In this document: positions 6,001 to 8,778 of the stretch, one piece after another
Layout of the letters: every line of letters starts with the position of its first letter
How positions within the stretch are numbered: position 1 is the first letter of the stretch
NCBI GenBank assembly: GCA_030066475.1
Contig: JASJBO010000299.1
Location: 1 to 8,778 of the forward strand
Source: Myxococcota bacterium
GTDB taxonomy: Bacteria > Myxococcota_A > UBA9160 > PR03
Reading direction: 5' to 3'
DNA: 8,778 nucleotides
Notes under the pieces: generated by a model
Databases searched by the model: none
Told to the model about the DNA's origin: nothing
Seen by the model: the letters and a program-made list of their open reading frames with translations, nothing else
Made by a program: the position numbers and the translations under genes

Positions 6001-8778
6001 CAGGGCGGCTCGAAGCGCGTGCCGCCGGGCTCGAGGTTCACCAGCAGCGACGGAATCGTGCCGTCGGCAAGGCGGCCGGGGATGTCGCTCGGGTCGATGG
6101 CGGTCGCGGTGACGAAGCCGTTGGCCTTGCCGTTGGGGAAGGTCGCCGAGGCGGCGAACACCTCGAGCTCGAAGCCCTCGAGATCGCCGCCGAAGGAGAG
6201 CATCTGGTCGCTGCCGCCGTCCACCAGCCGCGCACTCGCCCGGTCGATCGGCGTCAGGATGACGGGGCGCGGCAGCAGGTTGTCGGTGCCCGCCTCGACC
6301 TGCACGTCGCGCATCACGGGCGAGAAGCTGCCCACGCCCGACGCGTCGATCTCGAGCGTGCGCAGACCCGCCGGCACGCCGCTCACCGCGAAGTTGCCCT
6401 GCGCGCCGGTCTCGCCCTCGAGCTCCTCACCGACGACCGAGACCCGCGCTCCCTCGACGGGCGCGCCGTCGGCCGAGATCACCACACCGCGCACGCGGGT
6501 CGGCGCGGCCGCGACGGAGAAGCGGGTGATCACCTCGGCGCCCAGGGTCTGCCCGCCGAGGTCGGCGAGCGCCCCCGACACGACCACCACCACCTCGCTG
6601 CCCGCGGCGAAGGGCGCGGTCGGCGTGAAAGAGAGCACGCTGCCGCCCGGCGACAGCGAGATCTCGCCGGCCACGGCACCGTCGCGGTCGGACGCCGCGA
6701 TCGCCCCGACCGGGACGGACGCCGGGTCGAGCGCATCGCTGAAGCGCACCCGGACGGCCGCGTCCGGCGCCACGTTGGCGGCTCCGTCGGCCGGCTCGAC
6801 GTCGACCACGCCCGGGCCCCGGGCGTCGTGCACGACGACGCGATCGATCGGCACGCTGCGGTTGCCGACGGCGTCGGTCGCCGCGACGAGCAGCAGGTTG
6901 GTCGTCTCGGCGCGCAGCGGCACGAGCGCGTCGAAGCGGCCGTCGGGACCGGCCAGGGTCTCCACACCGCGCTCGCCGCCCGCGATCGAGACCGTGACGC
7001 CCGCCTCGCTGGTGCCACCCACCGCGAGCGAGAGGTCGGCCGTGCGGGCGGGCAACGGGTCGAGCGTCACGACCGGGGCCTGCGCGTCGAGCAGCACGTC
7101 GACCGTCGCGGTCCCGACGTTGCCCGCCGCGTCGGTGGCGGTGACGCCGATGGCCCCCGACTCGAGCACGTCGACCGGGGTGGAGAAGACGCCCGACGCA
7201 TCGGGCAGCGTGAACACGTCGCCCACGAGGAGGGACACGATCACGCCGGCGTCGACGACGGTTCCCGAGACGACGGTGCTCTCGCCGACCACGGCGAGCG
7301 AGGCGGGCGAGTCGATCCGAACGAGGGGCGGCTCGGTGTCCTCCTCGCCCGGCTCGAGCGGGTCGGAGACGACGCTGCGCGCCAGCGAGGCGCGGTTGCC
7401 CGCGGCATCGGTGGCCACCACCGCGATCGAGTTGGCGCCGACGTCGAGCGCGACCTGCGCCTGGTAGCGACCGCCTGCCGGTGCGACGCGTACGCCGTCG
7501 ACGGTGAGCGTGGCGATGCCGGTGGCATCCGCCGCGGCGCCGGTCACGGCGACGCGATCGGTCGGGACCGTGGCGGCGTCGGCGGGCGAATCGATCGAGA
7601 GCGAGGGCGGTGTCGAGTCCTGCACCACCTGGAGCGAGGCGGCGGCCGTGGCCCCGTTGGCCGGGTTGCGGGCCGTCACCACCAGCACCTGGCTGCGGTC
7701 GGGGCGCAGGCCGACGTCCACCGAGAAGGCACCGCTGGCGTCGGCGCTGCTGGACGCGGGACCGGCGCCTCCGGTCACGACGATCTCGTCGCCCGGGAAG
7801 GCGGTTCCCGAGACGGACAGCGTCGTGTCCGGGGTCGGGCTCGCGACGGGCGCCAGGACCGGACGCCCGGGAACGCGGTCGTCGAGGCCGCTGCGGAATA
7901 CCACCTCCGCCGGCGCGGCGAGCGCGTTGCCCGCCAGGTCGAGCAGGCCGCCGAGCACCTCGATGCGGTACTCGCGGTCGGGAGCCAGGGCCGTCGCGGG
8001 CTGCAGCACGGCCACCCGACCGCCGCCCGAGAGCCCCAGCGTGGCGGCCACCGGCGCCCCGTCGAGCAGCAGGCGCAAGTTGCCAGCCAGCGAATCGGCG
8101 GCGATCGCCTCGTTGAAGGCGACCGAGACCGCCGTGTCGAGCCGCGCGAGCGCGCCCGGGCCCGGCTCCACGGCCTCGACCACGGGCGCGGTCCCGTCCT
8201 GCACCACGGCGACCGACGCGGCGTCGCTCGTGCCGCCGGCGTCGTCGAGCGCGCGCACCTCGAGCGTCTGCGCGGCGTCGGGCACCAGCGCGATCTCGAT
8301 CGCGAAGCTCCCGTCGGCGGCGGCCGGCGCCTCGGCCGAGCCGCCCGGACCCGAGACGCGCACCCGCAGGCCGGCCTCGCTGCGGCCGCTCACGACGACC
8401 GCCGCGGCGTTCGTCGGACTGGCGGGATCGACCGCCTCGATGGCGGGCGCGGCGACCGTCGACTCCGCGCGCACCGTGAAGCTCGACGCGGCATCTGCCG
8501 CCGACGCGTTGCCCACCGTGTCGCGGACGCCGGCCAGCACCGTGAGGGCGTAGCTGGCGCCGGGCGCGAGCGGCGCGTCGGGCACGAAGCGCGCGCCGGT
8601 CGCGTCGGCGTCGGGGACCACGCGGCCCGCCACCTCGCCGCCCGCCTCGCGCAGCACCACACGCTCCGAAAGCGAGGCCAGCGCGACGGCCTCGCCGAAC
8701 GCCACGCGCAGCGTGGCGGCGGGATCCACGTCGACGCCGCCCGGCGCCGGCTCGAAGCGCGGCGTGGGCGGCGTGGAG
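1..8778 (-). CDS. Giant multidomain Ig-like / IPT-TIG / YVTN beta-propeller protein, partial at both ends
   Basis: Reading the minus strand from 8777 to 3 gives 2925 sense codons without a stop. The translation makes structural sense throughout, with serial Ig-type beta-sandwich modules, two carboxypeptidase-regulatory-like domains, Big_2 and IPT/TIG domains, a helical lysine-rich region and a C-terminal YVTN-type propeller. No start codon, ribosome site or signal peptide can be assigned because the N terminus lies to the right of the window, and the C terminus lies to the left. Proteins with this make-up are usually exported and act as surface or matrix scaffolds, adhesins or ligand-binding proteins. 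No catalytic motif was recognised, so function is unassigned. Six-frame translation shows long open stretches in other frames, but their Arg/Pro/Ser/Ala-rich products look like high-GC shadows. The gene fills the window, so operon context is invisible. I am sure of the frame and the modular nature, but not of the role. Confidence 0.95.
3..1355 (-). other. YVTN/YncE-type beta-propeller, incomplete at left edge
   Basis: Residues 2475-2925 show at least five blades with the YVTN rule: a position-v-F-S-P-d-G-x-x-a-Y-V strand followed by a V-I-D-T strand. Examples are PRDVAVSPSGNLAIVANSS with IPVIDTRTMQVVKLI (about 1080-1200), RSVSFRPDSRRAYVLFAQG with SGSIVVIDT (about 960-1062), and RRIDVSQNGEFALVTRNRT with DVLLVIDDAVFDVV (about 280-400). 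Earlier, PWAIEFNRNALFAYITDFRG with KLYRLDARNN begins the fold. The last visible blade starts with RPEDVAIEP at about 72-100, so the propeller continues outside the window. Such propellers occur in lactonase-like, YncE and surface proteins. No catalytic site is evident, so ligand binding or scaffolding is the likelier role. Three Cys occur near the end (237-239, 189-191, 33-35). Confidence 0.8.
1464..1922 (-). other. TIG-like domain with Cys-bearing insertion
   Basis: Residues 2286-2438 begin with a TIG-like strand pair, SGDFTTTLRGKGFNTD, and finish with VELELKVPSNAFTGPLTIRN and LLFTVEVE, which fit the closing strands V-P-x-x-A-x-x-G-x-L-x-I-x-N. Between them lie about 90 residues more than a normal IPT domain has in that place. 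That stretch carries codons for Cys at 1800-1802, 1734-1736, 1614-1616 and 1590-1592, and two more follow at 1458-1460 and 1440-1442. Paired cysteines suggest disulfides in an exported protein. The TIG assignment is by pattern only. Confidence 0.55.
2013..2594 (-). other. Lysine-rich helical module
   Basis: Residues 2062-2255 read as a chain of amphipathic helices: VEAYIITTLATWINELAIPLLEVL, then a lysine-rich helix KKAFDKAKKVLEKIKSAALAV, then QGGAVQTAIEKQ, KALKAFMEKLNG, DLLLQLLEIF, TEVFEAIAKDF, QGSAVTTLLENKLKDL, and LVKAIKKVIEFIQLVIKGANLAKAF. It has over twenty Lys in about 190 residues, whereas the Ig block has none. There is no glycine-rich loop or catalytic motif. It could be a coiled or bundled spacer, an interaction domain or an inserted foreign module. 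Two stretches with the same 26-residue layout lie 240 bases apart, suggesting an internal duplication. Confidence 0.6.
2121..2438 (-). repeat. Candidate internal protein-level duplication, 80-codon spacing
   Basis: Two stretches align without a gap. One starts at Val 2436-2438 (VLEKI...QGGAVQTAIE) and the other at Val 2196-2198 (VFEAI...QGSAVTTLLE). Nine of 26 positions are identical: V, E, I, Q, G, A, V, T and E. They lie exactly 240 bases apart within the lysine-rich helical module. DNA identity is not high, so the duplication, if real, is old. Confidence 0.4.
2595..3005 (-). other. Unclassified Asn/Pro-rich segment
   Basis: Residues 1925-2061 run from the PVPQNIPESVEPNQ linker through a mixed stretch (VTGLASEKITVTNTFFRYVSG, FVFPGEKIPSN, VPNFFMNGFDKNTE) to an aliphatic helix, ADLQAAQALANFEFTSS. 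It is richer in Asn, Phe and Lys than the N-terminal half. I do not recognise a family. It bridges the preceding helical segment and the lysine-rich helical module. Confidence 0.45.
3006..3575 (-). other. Unclassified segment with internal signal-peptide-like end
   Basis: Residues 1735-1924 are not assignable to a family. The first part has short strands and a VDADGDPV loop (about 3394-3416) that weakly resembles an acidic calcium loop. From about 3360 it becomes helical in appearance, with LSPRSTADFLVWFALGL, DPKYLKR, DPEFLDALGDALGSAIDDA and GLGDTMARNQVRERT. It ends with LLWMIEQLVVPAAWAQGP (about 3006-3056), which resembles the end of a signal peptide but lies inside the frame, with a Glu in its hydrophobic part. 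One Cys (3447-3449) is present. Confidence 0.55.
3576..3827 (-). other. IPT/TIG-like domain 2 (diverged)
   Basis: Residues 1651-1734 follow domain 1 with almost no linker. FPGDVIRVFGVGFADLAGTG has the p-G-D-x-I-x-V-x-G-x-G-F signature, and VSFVLPDLPVSPSIRVRVGE fits the closing strands. The middle strand is longer than in domain 1 and carries DKLEDT, which contains the second lysine of the visible protein. Confidence 0.75.
3834..4085 (-). other. IPT/TIG domain 1
   Basis: Residues 1565-1648 contain GDTVVITGEGFLDDPFAHTV followed by SFGEVEAQVV, then IRVLVPEGLAPGVVSVRVTG. The G-D-x-V-x-I-x-G-x-G-F start, the F-G strand and the V-P-x-G-L-A-P-G-x-V-x-V end are textbook IPT/TIG. The family includes cell-surface receptor Ig-folds and bacterial surface spacers. 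Confidence 0.92.
4122..4367 (-). other. Big_2-like (BID_2) Ig domain
   Basis: Residues 1471-1552 match the Big_2 pattern. RVRALGVTRGGAARVLGSSD leads to FTSGDPAIVQVADDGTLRA, followed by RAAGTTFVEVAIEG. The key features are S-x-D-P-x-I-V-x-V-x-x-D-G-x-L and a-x-G-T-T-x-V. These domains occur in intimin/invasin-type and other surface proteins. It is the only Big_2-like unit in view. Confidence 0.8.
4449..4646 (-). other. Diverged Ig-like unit
   Basis: Residues 1378-1443 contain AVRGETDAAQPGSLVTVLN, GDGGFEIPIPAASGDVLRV and the ending FFTD. The order a-x-P-G-x-x-V-x-V, then d-G-x-F-x-x-x-I, then a-x-x-G-D-x-L matches minimal bacterial Ig-like repeats. No A-x-D-x-A-G-N ending is present, and the unit is only about 66 residues, so it is either short or partly eroded. 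Confidence 0.55.
4647..5504 (-). other. Unclassified beta-rich segment
   Basis: Residues 1092-1377 give a continuous, apparently folded sequence that I cannot assign to a family. It alternates short beta-like runs (FLAGDVSLV, LLRIVGFAPALGYVGWTDLRV, VDLRVDLALHPPEVGLTV) with acidic Ala-rich stretches around 5220-5400. The phrase VPVRPGDLLRIVGF resembles the p-G-D strand opening of Ig-like modules, so one or more diverged beta-sandwiches are likely. There is no Cys and no Lys. Confidence 0.5.
5505..5786 (-). other. Carboxypeptidase-regulatory-like domain 2
   Basis: Residues 998-1091 contain FLEGRVVDAAGAGVPNVLVD, then VRTDESGRYVLPLPQRN. Together they give the G-x-V-x-D-x-x-G-x-x-V-x-x-x-x-V plus T-D-x-x-G-x-Y pattern. 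A stretch with LFALRVLALVPTSLSSADGS replaces the usual short third strand, so the domain is a little longer than the first copy. Confidence 0.8.
5823..6278 (-). other. ZU5-like / teneurin-like beta module with Cys
   Basis: Residues 834-985 follow carboxypeptidase-regulatory domain 1 without a gap. Three signs suggest a ZU5-like or teneurin-adjacent beta module: a central strand region with FELEVFAASATFPNGKANG, a strand LLVNLEPGGTRFEPPCAV, and the motif RFPNRTDLPPGTPVTIF. It resembles the F-P-N-x-x-x-L-P-P-G-T pattern common in giant bacterial repeat proteins. It carries three Cys codons (6000-6002, 5904-5906, 5853-5855), the first cysteines in the visible protein. A disulfide is plausible in an exported protein. 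The family name is from memory of the pattern and is not certain. Confidence 0.55.
6279..6500 (-). other. Carboxypeptidase-regulatory-like domain 1
   Basis: Residues 760-833 contain VRGVVISADGAPVEGARVSV, the signature first two strands of carboxypeptidase-regulatory-like (and CnaB-like) domains. TGAQGNFAVSGVPAGLRTLEI then follows the rule T-D-x-x-G-x-F followed by V-P-x-G. The sequence ends in VQVEAGTDN, as these folds often do. In secreted proteins this fold is a small transthyretin-like stabilising or adhesive module. Confidence 0.85.
6513..6830 (-). other. Big_5 (SbsA-type) Ig-like domain 3
   Basis: Residues 650-755 hold VDVEPADGAANVAPDAAV, then VRVRFSDALDPASV, a long hairpin with SPGGSVLSFTPTAPFAAGSE, and a final strand carrying five valines in a row before SGALADLGG. 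The last motif replaces the usual D-x-A-G-N. It closes the N-terminal Ig block before the carboxypeptidase-regulatory-like domain. Confidence 0.85.
6831..7082 (-). other. Bacterial Ig-like domain 5
   Basis: Residues 566-649 begin QAPVVTLDPLPARTADLSL and contain VGGTSEAGVTVSIAGG, GPDGRFDALVPL and the ending VAATDAVGN (motif at 6861-6881). The motif lies 258 bases (86 codons) from that of unit 4. The G-D/G-R-F turn and the closing motif place it in the same repeat family as units 3 and 4. Confidence 0.85.
7083..7337 (-). other. Ig-like domain 4 (glucodextranase domain B type)
   Basis: Residues 481-565 begin TEPPLVRIDSPASLAVV and share the same framework as the unit before it, including VVSGTVVDAG, the turn DASGVFSTPV and the end motif ATDAAGN (7119-7139). 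The ATDAAGN motifs of units 3 and 4 are 276 bases (92 codons) apart, which gives the repeat length. Confidence 0.85.
7368..7616 (-). other. Ig-like domain 3 (glucodextranase domain B type)
   Basis: Residues 388-470 start with STPPSLSIDSPADAATV, a hallmark lead of glucodextranase-B-like domains. They continue with VAVTGAAADATGIATLTVDG and the segment VALDVGANSIAVVATDAAGN. It is the first of three consecutive units ending in an A-T-D-A-x-G-N motif (7395-7415). It is followed by an acidic, Pro/Glu-rich linker at about 7335-7364. Confidence 0.85.
7623..7862 (-). other. Bacterial Ig-like domain 2
   Basis: Residues 306-385 contain the sequence SPTPDTTLSVSGTAFPGDEI, where the phrase G-T-A-F-P-G-D is the typical first hairpin of modular Ig-like domains that display a pG-D turn. 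The turn ADASGAFSVDV and the final strand VLVVTARNPANG follow. The last motif is degenerate compared with the usual A-x-D-x-A-G-N. Confidence 0.75.
7890..8198 (-). other. Big_5 (SbsA-type) Ig-like domain 2
   Basis: Residues 194-296 repeat the Big_5 order seen at the right edge. They open with DGTAPVVEAVEP, followed by the strand VSVAFNEAI, an exposed hairpin, LAPDREYRIEVLGG and the diagnostic ending LLDLAGNALA. It is clearly related in pattern to domain 1 but diverged in sequence. Confidence 0.85.
8202..8462 (-). other. Bacterial Ig-like domain 1
   Basis: Residues 106-192 form a compact beta-sandwich unit. It has a PASPTN lead, the strand VVVSGRSEAGLRVRVSG, the turn ADGSFAIEI and a final strand LEVRALDDAGGTSD, where the more usual ending is A-D-x-A-G-N. 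It matches the Big_6 / glucodextranase-B-like pattern of adhesin repeats. It sits directly between two Big_5 units with only a short linker containing QDGTAP. Confidence 0.8.
8472..8777 (-). other. Big_5 (SbsA-type) Ig-like domain 1
   Basis: Residues 1-102 follow the Big_5 pattern. There is a Pro-rich lead with a PAPGGVDVDP turn, then a beta strand LRVAFGEAV in place of the usual hydrophobic-x-F-S-E-x-V. An AGGEVAG hairpin, a FVPDAPLAPGASYALTV segment and the closing motif GVRDTVGN follow. In this family such domains act as spacer or binding modules of cell-surface and S-layer proteins. Its first strand may begin to the right of the window. Confidence 0.85.

Noticed and set aside
5689..7467. 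592-codon open frame on the plus strand
   Set aside because: Its product is a Ser/Thr/Ala/Pro-rich string without domain patterns. The minus-strand frame over the same bases gives clear Ig-like, Big_5 and carboxypeptidase-regulatory domains. High GC makes antisense frames long.
7504..8553. 349-codon plus-strand open frame
   Set aside because: It lies antisense to well-defined Big_5 and Ig-like domains, and its product is low-complexity Ser/Ala/Thr/Pro.
1..8778. CRISPR array, insertion sequence, tRNA or rRNA
   Set aside because: No spaced direct repeats, inverted terminal repeats, transposase signature or RNA-gene pattern was seen, and the whole window is accounted for by one coding frame.

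Overview
The window is one piece of a single, very large gene on the minus strand. One reading frame (codons at positions 3k to 3k+2, read right to left) stays open from 8777 down to 3, giving 2925 codons with no stop. Neither the start nor the stop codon is in the window, so the full protein is longer than about 2900 residues. I found no intergenic space, no second gene, no RNA gene and no mobile element. Residue numbers below count from the right edge of the window (residue 1 = 8775-8777).

The product is a modular, probably exported protein made mostly of beta-sandwich modules. From N to C terminus the visible order is: Big_5 / Ig-like / Big_5 / four Ig-like / Big_5 (8777-6513); carboxypeptidase-regulatory-like domain (6500-6279); a ZU5-like or teneurin-like beta module with Cys (6278-5823); a second carboxypeptidase-regulatory-like domain (5786-5505); a long weakly classified beta-rich stretch ending in another Ig-like unit (5504-4449); a Big_2-like domain (4367-4122); two IPT/TIG domains (4085-3576); an unclassified region of about 520 residues that becomes helical and lysine-rich (3575-2013); a TIG-like domain interrupted by a Cys-bearing insertion (1922-1464); and a YVTN/YncE-type beta-propeller (about 1355-3) that runs off the left edge.

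The organism is a high-GC bacterium, with almost every codon ending in G or C. The mix of Big_5, IPT/TIG, carboxypeptidase-regulatory and YVTN modules in one giant protein is typical of large-genome, environmental Gram-negative lineages such as Myxococcota and other former Deltaproteobacteria, or Planctomycetota. This placement is inference from composition and architecture only. The most unusual features are the near absence of lysine from the first 1688 residues, followed by a lysine-rich helical module, and a possible 80-residue internal duplication inside that module. I see no multi-gene system here.
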